Part shown: positions 10,918 through 20,835 of the stretch, one piece after another | How the letters are laid out: every line of letters begins with the position of its first letter | How positions within the stretch are numbered: the first letter of the stretch is position 1 | Assembly: GCA_949825065.1 (NCBI GenBank) | Contig: OX463859.1 | Location: forward strand, 26,863,847 to 26,927,846 | DNA length: 64,000 nucleotides | DNA from: Odontocerum albicorne | Taxonomy: Eukaryota; Arthropoda; Insecta; Trichoptera; Odontoceridae | Direction of reading: 5' to 3' | Made by a program: the position numbers and the translations under genes | Notes under the pieces: model-generated | Databases searched by the model: none | Seen by the model: only the letters and a program-made list of their open reading frames with translations | Told to the model about the DNA's origin: nothing

Positions 10918-11730
10918 CAGGGCTGTGGAGTCGGAGTCGGAGCCGGAGTCGTGGAGTCGGAACATTTTAGGCGGAGTCGGAGTCGGAAAAAATCGACCGA
11001 CTCCGACTCCGTTTAATTATTTTAACATTTTTTTTAATGAATAACGTAAACGTATGTGTTAACCAGTTAACCTCTCATCGTTTCATGCCTGATACTATTT
11101 TCCGCGCTTAAAATGATTAAATCAGATTTAAGAGCTTCCATAAATCCTGACTTAATACAAGCAATTCTTTTTTTGAGATCTAATTCCATTTAGACCACGA
11201 ATAGGAAATAAGATTTATATAAAGCATATTTACTTTCAAAAATCTTATCTTGTGTTCTATTCAATATTGAATCAAAATAATAATAAACAATATAAACAAG
11301 ATTTAGTTAACGTATGAAAACAAATGAAGCAACCTTTTTATTTTAAAGTGTTTTCTTATTTTTTTTAATACCTACCTGTGTTGTTTTTCTAATTATTTTA
11401 AAAGTTTTATTTAATTCTTTTTTTAAATATTAATATATATTTTGAATATTATTTTTGTGTGAAGATATTGCTTAATGCGTATTGTCTATATATTTTTTTA
11501 TTAAATTGTTTCATTTGTGTACGAATATAATTAATTTTTTATTTATACCTGTATCCATTATTAATAAGTCAATATAAATACATTAGGTAGACGCAGTAAA
11601 TTATAAAATAAAATAAAAATTTAAGTCAGAGTCAAGAGTAGGAGTCGGAGTCGGAGTCGGAGTAGGAGTCGGAGTCGGAGTATAAAATAAAGCCGGAGTC
11701 GGTAAATTTTCATCCAACTCCACAGCCCTG
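10918..11730. mobile_element. nonautonomous hAT element, complete with target duplication
   Basis: The element begins CAGGGCTGTGGAGTCGG and ends ACTCCACAGCCCTG, giving 14-bp perfect terminal inverted repeats. Flanking GGGAAATC at 10910-10917 and 11731-11738 is an exact 8-bp target-site duplication. An 8-bp duplication with CAGGG ends is the hAT signature. Both subterminal regions are rich in the hexamer GGAGTC, often as GGAGTCGGAGTCGG. The 5' side also has its reverse complement (CCGACTCCGACTCCG). The interior is AT-rich with no transposase, so it would need a hAT transposase supplied in trans. Confidence 0.92.
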
Positions 11731-11883
11731 GGGAAATCCAAAAGGTTGCCTACGTCAAGCAAATTTTTTATGTATTGTATTTATTCGTATTTAAAAAAAT
11801 ATACCGTTCATACTTTATTGCACGCTGTAAAATATTTATTTTATTAAAGTTTATGTTACAAATATCCTCGAACGAACAATACT

Positions 11884-12010
11884 TACGATGATCTTTGTGG
11901 TCCAATTAGCCTGTCTCACAGCCTGAATGTTGCGGGTTTAAATTCCATTGGAACCCAGATAATTTTTTAAATGAATTCCAGTTTTATTTTCATTTAAGGC
12001 TTCTTTAATA
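11884..12010 (+). mobile_element. SINE-1, 3'-truncated
   Basis: The tRNA-like head reads TTGTGGTCCAATTAG (A-box region), then GTTGCGGGTTTAAATTCC (B-box region) and GGAACCCAGAT. The body has TTCATTTAAGGCTTCTTT. The LINE-A-derived tail seen in other copies is absent. Confidence 0.72.
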
Positions 12011-12814
12011 GCTTTTGATTGGTAAGAAGAGATTTCCACATAGCATTAAGCAAACCAAGTTGTACTATATGATATACAACATAAGTATAACACAAATACG
12101 ATACATTTGTTTTCAAAGTGTTGTATGAAAAGTGAGGAGTTAACTTTTTCAATGGAGAAAAAGTATGGTGAATCAAAATTAACAAGGATATCGTGGTCAC
12201 GAGAAGGAAAAGGTTATTTGATCAGTGATCATAGACAACTGAAAAAAATATGCGAAGGGACGTGCAATATTCTCTGATTCTTCAATTTTACATAAAATGA
12301 TTATTTATCGCAGTTATTATAATCCTCACATTATATTTTGTATTGTTTCCTATAAGTTTAGTTTAGTTCATCGATAGATTAAGTTTTAATAAACGATTCA
12401 ATAAAGCTAGTTATTAAGAATATTTTGAGCTTATTATAAAAAAAATTTTTGGAGCAACACCCCTAAAGCAAACTCTATCAGCTTTGTTTAAGGAAACATC
12501 TCATTTTTACCTTACAAGCCATTTATTGCCGGGCGTTTTCCTATAAATGGTAAATCTTTTAAGAAGAAAAGTGTATTTGGTTTCTTTAAATGTACTTTTA
12601 TCATTGAAAAAATACAAACAAATTCTGAAAATACGAGTACTTCGAGCATCCTTAAATAACAGAAAGTAGTAAAGAGCTTTTAAGTTCCTTTAAGTTCAAG
12701 AAGAATTCCTTTTTAATTTAATAAGTGAACACACATGTAAATTGTGAAGAAAATCTGTCTTCAAGTTTGTTTAAAAGACTGCATTTTAATTATTGCTGAT
12801 CTGTTGATTAAGTG
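12011..12814. other. nothing identified
   Basis: AT-rich sequence; the small minus-strand open frame at 11994-12200 overlaps the SINE and resembles no known family. Confidence 0.45.
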
Positions 12815-13085
12815 AACTTAAGACTAATGTGTTGAGTAAGATGAAGAAGAGCACGCAGATATAGTTTGGTCATGTGGAACGAATGAGTGAAGAAATGCTA
12901 ACAAGATACAGCAAATGTCAGTGGAAGGCGTGTGAGAAGAAGACCAAGGAAAGTGTGGATGGATCGTATGAGAGGTGTATGGATGTAGAAGAGGCTAAAA
13001 ATGTGTTTTAAGATAGGAAAGTCTGGCGTTATGTTCTCTATACCTTCTTCGACAGGGAAATTGCAAAAGGAATGATGGAACAAAA
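12815..13085 (+). mobile_element. LINE-D C-terminal end and 3' tail
   Basis: The plus strand carries LKTNVLSKMKKSTQI, then FGHVERMSEEMLTRY, WKACEKKTKESVDGSYERCM and VEEAKNV. The terminal block is AAAGTCTGGCGTTATGTTCTC, then CTTCGACAGGGAAATTGC. One stop splits the FGHVERM segment from the block before it. It is a 5'-truncated insertion and the most readable copy of this tail in the window. Confidence 0.75.
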
Positions 13086-13186
13086 ACAAGACTAACATGT
13101 AGTTATGAATTTACTACTTATAAAAAAATTCAGCTACTTAAGGTAATGTATTGTATTACACTTTAGTTTTACAGTACACCTTGGTA

Positions 13187-13361
13187 GAATTATTGTCAGG
13201 TGGCAATCTCTTCCGACCAATCAGAGAGATGTTGAAGAGGCCTTAAGTGAAAACCAGACTAGAATCTTTAAAAAAAATCTGAATTCCAGCGGGGCTCGAA
13301 CCCGCAATCTCCGGATTGGAAGATAGGTATCTTACCAGCTAGACCACGAAAAAGTTCGCTT
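13187..13361 (-). mobile_element. SINE-1, full-length copy with LINE-A tail
   Basis: Read on the minus strand it starts with a tRNA-like head: TCGTGGTCTAGCTGGTAAGA (A box) and GCGGGTTCGAGCCCCGC (B box). In the latter GCGGG pairs perfectly with CCCGC as a T stem. The body has TAGTCTGGTTTTCACTTAAG and GCCTCTTCAACATC. It ends with GGTCGGAAGAGATTGCCACC and TGACAATAA, which is the LINE-A 3' end. Head, body and tail are all visible, so this is the reference copy for the family. It has no coding capacity. Confidence 0.85.
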
Positions 13362-14129
13362 CACACGATACAATATTTGAAGTCAATAATTCAATGTAAA
13401 TTTATATACTAACAAGCTGAAAAACCTATCCAAAGATATGCGAAAACAATAACAAAATACTTCTTAATTGTTACATCCACTTATATATCTACCATCAAGT
13501 CATGTATCTTACGGAGTAGGCAGAAATGATCAAGGGCCATGCATTCTGTTAAGAAAATCATGTTTTTTACACATTTTGCTGCTTTGAAACATCATCAAAT
13601 TGTGTGATATTTCACTTTATCATAATTAAATTTTCAGTACGGTTGTACTCGAAATACAATAATTAATTTTTCATTTGTTTTGTAAAAAAGGATAAAAATA
13701 CTTAGTTAAAAAAAAATTTGTAACCTAATTTATAATTGGAAGCGCTTTTTTTCCAATTGCCGACTTATTTCCCTTCGATAGGATATGTTTCAAAATTGGA
13801 ATATTTACAATACGCAGTGCTTGTGCGTATGTCTTGTTTCATTTTCCCCTCATGGTCACGTTATGTTTTGTTTAAATTTTCTTTACGATATAAGGTTAAC
13901 AATATAAAATATTCAAATCAACTAATGGAATTCGTTGTACGACGCTTTATATCCACTAGGGGAATTTCAAGTTCGATTCTCAATTGTAACAAAAATAGTA
14001 CGACTCTAGTAAAAGAGTTTGTTGGTTAAAATAATCATCGTATACTCACATGTTATAGACATGAGCGAAGGGTTGTGGCCAAAGGGTAGTTCTAGATACG
14101 TGAGATGACGTATTATGAGTTCTAAGCCT
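13362..14129. other. nothing identified
   Basis: A 97-codon plus-strand frame at 13736-14029 resembles no known protein. It runs through AAGTTCGATTCTCAATTG, a possible tRNA-derived relic, and is most likely fortuitous. Confidence 0.45.
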
Positions 14130-14496
14130 ACTTCAGTGGTTCTTATCTCGAAGGCTCGATAAATAATGGAACTGACGATAATATAGAAATATCCAAGTCA
14201 ATGCATTGGGATTAACATCTGGCAAAAACATATATTTTCAAGATCTCACCGATGCTTGGTGAAGTTATCTCCTGCCTCTCTCCAGCCACAATCCCGAACC
14301 CAATGTTTTACCGTTAGAAGCGTATACATCGGTACCAGTTCGAATAAAATTCAGTATTGTTAGTGCTCCCTGATGATGAGGTGAAAACCTTGAAACCGGC
14401 AGGATTATACCATTAAATAAATTTGAATTAACAATGCTGGACTTAACAAATTACGATGCATTTAAACCTCCACAGTGTAAATGCCTTAACTATAAA
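14130..14496 (+). mobile_element. PLE 3' end with terminal repeat
   Basis: Plus-strand sequence from about 14130 follows the minus strand of the PLE at 31.1-30.9 kb: AACATCTGGCAAAAACATAT, then AGAAGCGTATACATCGG and CCAGTTCGAA. It then enters the terminal repeat, GTGCTCCCTGATGATGAGG, TGAAAACCTTGAAACCGG. It ends with TTTAAACCTCCACAGTG and AATGCCTTAACTATAAA, the distal end shared by other copies. Only one orientation of the repeat is present, so this copy is not a foldback. Confidence 0.75.
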
Positions 14497-15134
14497 TCAC
14501 ATATTTTTAAGACTACGAGTATTAATTAACCTTAATTTGTAATCCCAGCAAGTAAACAAACAGTTCAATACTCTTATTGAGAATAAAAAATATGTCCCAG
14601 TAATAAAAACACTGTGCGCTCGCAATTATAGCATTTATAATAATACAACGTTAATCACATAAGAATTAAAATCACATACATTCATTACAAACAATAAAAA
14701 ATATATTTTTATCTTGTTATTTTTCTTTTATACTAGATTATTTTTTCATTCTTATATTACATTATTTTTTCTCTGTTTGATAAATAGTATCAAATTTCAC
14801 AGTGTTCATGAAATTCTGTCAAAATTTTTGTGAATTCGAGAAATCTTTTTTTAGCAAAATTCTTCAAGGAAACAGGGTAAATTTAGACATTTTCTCAGAA
14901 TTATTTTCAAAATAAAACTGAATGTTTATTTTAAAAGGTTTTTTGTATTAAATTCTTAAAGCTTCATTAAAATAAAGCTTTAGTTAATCATGTGTTGAGT
15001 CCAGTGATTGTCAATATTTTTAAATATTAAGTATTATAACTTTATATAACAAGTATTTGCAGGACTACTTAATGTTGACTATATCATTTTCTTTTTCCGC
15101 AAAACAAATAATAACGAAGTATAAAATAAAAGAA
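14497..15134. other. nothing identified
   Basis: AT-rich; no frame or repeat recognised before the hairpin. Confidence 0.45.
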
Positions 15135-15195
15135 ACGATTTCAAATAACTTTTTTTTATTGTCTGAAGACAATAAAAAAAGTTATTTGAAATCGT
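15135..15195. repeat. long perfect-arm hairpin
   Basis: Arms of about 28 nt, ACGATTTCAAATAACTTT... and ...AAAGTTATTTGAAATCGT, flank the 4-nt loop TGAA. The only discrepancy is eight T on the left against seven A on the right. Such near-identity implies a recent inverted duplication or snap-back event, or an assembly fold-back. Confidence 0.9.
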
Positions 15196-15436
15196 CTGGT
15201 ATAACCTCTCAAGCGAAGACTCAAATGATATGAAATAACTCTTGACAAAAATGAAAAAAGGAGTAGTTACATGTGATTTAAAATTTAAAAAAATACATAT
15301 CTTGTGACTGCTGAAGGTGAAATAGACTACATAGAGGAATAATACACATTAGTCATGGATAGCTATATATCTTAGCTCTTCGATATCCGATAATAGTGAA
15401 CGTGAAACGGAAATAAAAGGTGAAAACACAATCAAA
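15196..15436. other. spacer before the 54-bp array
   Basis: Nothing recognised. Confidence 0.4.
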
Positions 15437-16624
15437 ATGGATAAGTTGAAGAACATACGGAGATATAGGATTATTACAAGGTGTACCAAAATGGATAAGC
15501 TGAAGAACATATGGAGATATAGGATTATTACAAGGTGTACCAAAATGGATAAGCTGAAGAACATATGGAGATATAGGATTATTACAAGGTATACCAAAAT
15601 GGATAAGCTGAAGAACATATGGAGATATAGGATTATTACAAGGTGTACCAAAATGGATAAGCTGAAGAACATATGGAGATATAGGGTTATTACAAGGTAT
15701 ACCAAAATGGATAAGCTGAAGAACATATGGAGATATAGGATTATTACAAGGTATACCAAAATGGATAAGCTGAAGAACATATGGAGATATAGGATTATTA
15801 CAAGGTATACCAAAATGGATAAGCTGAAGAACATATGGAGATATAGGATTATTACAAGGTGTACCAAAATGGATAAGCTGAAGAACATATGGAGATATAG
15901 GATTATTACAAGGTATACCAAAATGGATAAGCTGAAGAACATATGGAGATATAGGATTATTACAAGGTATACCAAAATGGATAAGCTGAAGAACATATGG
16001 AGATATAGGATTATTACAAGGTATACCAAAATGGATAAGCTGAAGAACATATGGAGATATAGGATTATTACAAGGTGTACCAAAATGGATAAGCTGAAGA
16101 ACATATGGAGATATAGGATTATTACAAGGTATACCAAAATGGATAAGCTGAAGAACATATGGAGATATAGGATTATTACAAGGTATACCAAAATGGATAA
16201 GCTGAAGAACATATGGAGATATAGGATTATTACAAGGTATACCAAAATGGATAAGCTGAAGAACATATGGAGATATAGGATTATTACAAGGTGTACCAAA
16301 ATGGATAAGCTGAAGAACATATGGAGATATAGGATTATTACAAGGTATACCAAAATGGATAAGCTGAAGAACATATGGAGATATAGGATTATTACAAGGT
16401 ATACCAAAATGGATAAGCTGAAGAACATATGGAGATATAGGATTATTACAAGGTGTACCAAAATGGATAAGCTGAAGAACATATGGAGATATAGGATTAT
16501 TATAAGGTATACCAAAATGGATAAGCTGCAGAACATATGGAGATATAGGATTATTACAAGGTATACCAAAATGGATAAGCTGAATAACATATGGAGATAT
16601 AGGATTATTACAAGGTGTACCAAA
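15437..16624. repeat. 54-bp minisatellite, 22 units, open on both strands
   Basis: Each unit translates on the plus strand as MDKLKNIWRYRIITRYTK, 18 codons, and on the minus strand as an 18-codon hydrophobic repeat rich in ILVYLVIILYLHMFF. Because 54 is a multiple of three and the unit has no stop in these frames, both strands stay open for over 1 kb. Units are nearly identical. The main variant is TAT versus TGT (Tyr or Cys at position 16). Cys units are 1, 2, 4, 8, 12, 16, 19 and 22, so a four-unit then three-unit higher-order pattern is visible. Recent array expansion explains this better than coding. Confidence 0.95.
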
Positions 16625-16905
16625 ATAAAACTGTTATCTCATCCTTTCTGTTATCAAAACCTAGATACAGGAAGATCGATGCTTTGCAAATATGATACTG
16701 ACTACGCGTTTTGTACAACACATAGAATACATTCATTAGTACAAAAAGAACTATTAATCGAATGCCGTTTGTCTCCAACAACACTAGAGCGAATCTTCAG
16801 GCACTTCGGACATATTCCCAGGCAGGAAAATACAATGAAGAGATGACGGTAAGGAAAAGTGAAAGAACTTAACTAGGGGAAGAATACTAACGTCAAGACA
16901 GACAG
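16625..16905 (+). mobile_element. non-LTR C-terminal relic joined to the 54-bp array
   Basis: The plus-strand frame leaving the array continues to 16846. It ends with LERIFRHFGHIPRQENTMKR, resembling the FGHVxRxEN segment near the C-terminus of LINE-E-type proteins, and then meets a stop. The upstream part (IKLLSHPFCYQNLDTG) is not recognised. The frame is probably continuous with the array only by chance. Confidence 0.5.
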
Positions 16906-17410
16906 AAAAAAAATTAAATGATTTTATTTTAATCAAATTTTAATCAAATAATCAAGTCTTGACTTACTAAAATAAATTTTCAGGGAATTCCCATTGTGAA
17001 ACATCCATGTTTAAAGAATATTTAAAATGTTAAACTGTTTATTTATTTTGTTACGGACTTGATTAAATAAAACTATTCATATTATTTACATTTAATAATT
17101 TATGTTGGATTTCGATCGTAGATATTTTTTATAAAATTATGTGGCGAGTGAATGCAGAATTGCGATTTTTTTTAAATAAAATGTATAAATATCAAAGCAT
17201 GACTCATACAATTTTCCGATGAAAAAAGTACATACGTACCACTACACTCATAACAGGCCAAAGCTCAGATGAAACAGGGCCTTATATACTTAATAAGCAA
17301 TAAAATCGAAATGTGTTTTTTTTTATGAAAGTTGATACTTAATTAACAAATTTCAATATAAATGCTTACGTACCTTAACATCCTTCTGGTTGTCTCTAGA
17401 TTCTCAATGA
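16906..17410. other. nothing identified
   Basis: AT-rich spacer between the LINE relic and the 25-bp array. Confidence 0.45.
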
Positions 17411-17535
17411 GTTATGTCTCTTGTATACTCCATTGGTTATGTTTCTAGTATTCTCCATTGGTTATGTCTATTGTATTCTCCATTGGTTATGTCTCTAGTA
17501 TTCTCCATTGGTTATTTTTCTTGTATTCTCTATTG
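17411..17535. repeat. 25-bp tandem array, five units
   Basis: Five exact-length units of GTTATGTCTCTAGTATTCTC plus CATTG, differing by one to four bases each. Confidence 0.93.
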
Positions 17536-17734
17536 GTTAGCACTATTTGGAGTGGAATCATAAACGATGAGAAAGAAAGAAATATATATGATAGATGACT
17601 TCGAGATGTTGTGATGGAGACGAATGTTCCACACCTCATGGACCGCAAGTCGCATCAACGTTTATACCATTAAAAAAATCGAGATGACTTAAATACTTTC
17701 GACAACATGCAGAAAATAATCAAAATATACTTTA

Positions 17735-17975
17735 TGCATTGTAATTTATTTTTATCAAACACTGTTTATTCCACTTTTTTGTAACGGTATAACCTTACCG
17801 GTTTCAAGGCTTTCCCCTCATCTTCAGGGGAGCACAAACAAGACAAGTTCGTGCTCCCCTGAAGATGAGGTGAAAGCCTTGAAACCGGTAGGGTTATACC
17901 GTTACAATAAAGTGGAATAAACAGTGTTTGATAAAAATAAATTACAATGTCTTTAAACCTCCACAACGTTAATGC
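17735..17975. mobile_element. PLE terminal-repeat foldback
   Basis: Two terminal repeats lie head to head around a short centre (about 17838-17852). The left arm reads as the minus-strand form and the right arm as the plus-strand form: GTGCTCCCCTGAAGATGAGG, TGAAAGCCTTGAAACCGG, TAGGGTTATACCGTTAC. Arms of about 95 bp are almost identical. The right arm extends further, into TTTAAACCTCCACAACG. It has no coding sequence and is one of ten PLE-end loci in the window. Confidence 0.85.
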
Positions 17976-18099
17976 TGAATCTCTGGAAAAGCTGGTAATC
18001 ACGGGGACAGTTAAGAGAAAACGAGCAATAAGGGTGTATCCCATGAGATGAACGAATTTAATAAAAGGGTTAATAGGGTTCTTTTTGAGTTAAAATAAT

Positions 18100-18192
18100 T
18101 ATTTGCATTCAACGTGGCCCAGGATCTGGAGGGATGGAAACAGGTGGTTCACCGAGTTCGAGACATAGCAGAGGACCACGAGGCTTTTTTTT
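18100..18192 (+). mobile_element. non-LTR retrotransposon 3' coding end
   Basis: The plus strand reads NVAQDLEGWKQVVHRVRDIA followed by EDHEA. This fits the common last block of these proteins (AxDRxxWxxLV). Only this short end is present. A related end lies on the minus strand at 38790-38870. Confidence 0.6.
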
Positions 18193-20061
18193 ACATTTTT
18201 TTACATGAAACATAGACGTACACCTCCACAGTAAAATAATTTAAAGTCGATTTATTCAAATAATAAAAAAAACCTATTGGCGCATTAAAAAAATTTCAAG
18301 TTAAACTTATTGACAATGTACCAAAAAACTTTTTAACAATATTGTTTGATTTTTCCTTTCAATACATAAAATATTACAAAAAAAGAGAGAATATTTTCAC
18401 AATACCAAAAACTTTATGTGAATGGTTTGAAAAATGTATACATAAATTTTTTCAATTGTTGAATAACAATAACGCAAGAGTGACGCAATCGGATTAATTT
18501 TTGACCGAATTTTTTGTTGGATTATCGCTTATTGTTTGTTTTTCATTAATCCAAAAGCAGTGTTGGAATGAAACATGAAACAAAAACATTTGAATAACAT
18601 TTAATTTGTTTTTGGATGAAAAAATTGGAGAGCATCCTCCTGACAAGAATTTTTGGCCCTTGTTTTTCGTTAAAGATGATTGATATACTGTAACGAATAA
18701 TAAATTATTATTGAAAAAAAAGCTTTGGAATGGCGACATCTTTCTAATGACTTTAGAGCCAATTATCCATCTTCGAATACGGCCACACAAGCAACGCGAA
18801 ATCGAGTCCTGGTTCGAGGATACTGCACGCCTAACTTTCTCTCGTTTGAATTTAACATTAAAAAGCAATTTCCCATTATTCCCTTTCCTGTCTCGATAAA
18901 GCACTTGGCGTCATATATTTGTTACTTTGCATAATTTTCCCACAGTTTGAAATCCACATTACAAGTTTCTATATACATATTTTACTAACACCCTTATATA
19001 GGTAGTGTTGGTAATATCCACAATAAGATTTTTTGACCTTGCATATTTTACCGTAAGGCATGTCCTTTGGTCATTGAGTCATCAAGGTTCAAATTCCGCT
19101 CTGAATGATGACGCATGTATAAATTCACAATTAACATTACTTAATCCGCAAAACGAAATTGCAATGTGTTTTTGTTTAATCGCAATAATGGAATGGTATT
19201 AAGTTTTTTAAGGCGTAAAGCAGAATTTTTTTTTTATTTATTTATTTATTTATTTATTCATCTATTTAGTGTAGATGTCCAAAACAGCGCAGTGTATTTT
19301 CTTTAAGAAACGTTACAGCTGATAACATACCAGTGCGATTAAGAACTTCCTCATTGGTAAGTATATATAAATAAATAAATACAGGTTTATTGATAGCAAC
19401 ATAGTATGTACATAATACATTTAGACACATTAAAAAAATACATTAAAAAACAGAATATCTTGTCCCACGTCCATATTTCACTCCCATACATCTGAGTTAG
19501 TCCAAAAATAATGTTGGTACAAAAAACAGTATTCATTATAAGATATTTAATAGAAAATCGATGAGATATCTCGACACAGTCATATGCACGAACCACCTGT
19601 TTGAGTTTCTGTGTTGAAGAATTTTGTTTTAAAATTCTTAATAGCCATAGACGATCCTTTAAATGTATTCACAGCCATAACTGAGATGGCGTCACTGTCG
19701 CTAATTAAGACTGCTGTAAAGTTTGACACGTTTGATCGTAAATCCTTGTTAGCACTTTCCACCGTGACTATCAAAGGGTAATTTGGCATGAACACGAAGC
19801 AAAAGTTTTCCTACTTGGAGTAACTTAACAGTTATCTTTTATTTTCTGTTAAACTCTTCAAAATGGTAGAAATTTCCCAGTGACTTAAGTACTGTTCTAG
19901 TGCTTTAATAAGCATTATTCGACACTTTTCTTGTCACTGTGTTTTAATACATACATACCTCACGTATGTTTGTATAATTTTTTGTATGTTACCCTCCAAT
20001 ATATCCGAATTAGTGTTTCAGACACATTGAATAGCGTGGCTGAAAGACAATATTATATTTC
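18193..20061. other. long unassigned stretch with a TTTA microsatellite
   Basis: A TTTA run lies at about 19234-19258. Open frames at 18494-18904 (minus) and 18711-18934 (plus) overlap one another and resemble no family. Around 18770-18830 and 19045-19115 there are faint tRNA-like blocks (GAAATCGAGTCCTGG, AAGGTTCAAATTCCGC), too weak to annotate as separate elements. Confidence 0.4.
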
Positions 20062-20835
20062 GTGACCTCCGTGGTCCAGTTGGTAAGACGCCTGTTCCTC
20101 CCCGGAGGTTATTTTTTATTTTATTTATTATTTTTTTCAAGTCCTTTGCACATTACAGTTTTTCCTAATTCATACAAGGACCGAACATAACAAGTACAAA
20201 AAAGCATGTATTAAACAATTCAAAATTTGAAGACTTATTTGATAAGGAAAACAGTGAACATACGTAAGTTACACTCAAACATTATGAGAAAATGTGGCAT
20301 GTAAAAAAGTATAAAAATTAAATTATTTGAAGTACGTATTACACTAAATTCTAGAGATTTTTCCTGAAGGAGCTGAGCGACACACGAAACAGATATGAGG
20401 ACACACACGGTTAAAAAGTGTAATCGCTCCACCTACCGGCATTTCCAAAGGTAGGTTGGTTTGACTTATAGGATGATCGAACAATCAATGGGTGCGTTAT
20501 CTCAATTAGTTATCCGGAACATACAAACCAAGATTGTTCAGGACAGATTGGTTAACTCAATCACCTCTGAGCTAAAAAACAGTGGACACCTAATTGATGA
20601 GATCTTACGTAGTAGTTGAGTAATAAGATACTTGGATCAAGCCAGGGATAATATTCACACTCTCTCATGTAGAGACAACGGATAAATCTTTTCTGGACTT
20701 TATCAAGCAAGAGTGATACGTAATCCTTGCTGGCGCCCATAGTAAAGAGCAATATTCCAAAGTTACAGATTCGATATTCGCTGAAACCTTGTTTATTTTA
20801 AAAGAAAAGGTTTCGAGCCTGGTTTTCACTTAAGA
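20062..20835 (+). mobile_element. SINE-1 split by a LINE-C insertion
   Basis: The head is at 20062-20111 (TCCGTGGTCCAGTTGGTAAG, CCCCGGAGGTTA). It resumes at 20762 with GTTACAGATTCGATATTCGC and TGAAACC, followed by the body GCCTGGTTTTCACTTAAG. The break falls inside the B-box region. GTTA appears on both sides (20108-20111 and 20762-20765) and is probably the target duplication of the inserted LINE. The LINE therefore arrived after the SINE. Confidence 0.75.
20112..20761 (-). mobile_element. LINE-C, 5'-truncated insertion in SINE-1
   Basis: Minus-strand coding at 20561-20752 reads LLLDKVQKRFIRCLYMRECE and YYPWLDPSILLLN. This matches a motif found after the catalytic domain of several non-LTR reverse transcriptases (QKRFLRYLY...YP). 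The 3' end lies at the left boundary, where the plus strand begins with T-rich sequence (an A-rich tail on the element strand). The coding frame is short and ends at the truncation point. Confidence 0.7.

Noticed and set aside
13290..13361. tRNA gene on the minus strand
   Set aside because: The T arm pairs perfectly, but no acceptor stem is formed, and the sequence continues into a SINE body with other copies in the window.
15437..16846. Long open frames (469 and 424 codons) on opposite strands as repeat-protein genes
   Set aside because: The unit length is divisible by three and lacks stops, so both strands are open automatically. Near-identity at synonymous and non-synonymous sites alike points to recent DNA expansion.
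18494..18904. 136-codon minus-strand protein
   Set aside because: Low-complexity, lysine- and serine-rich translation with no domain; opposing frames are open too.
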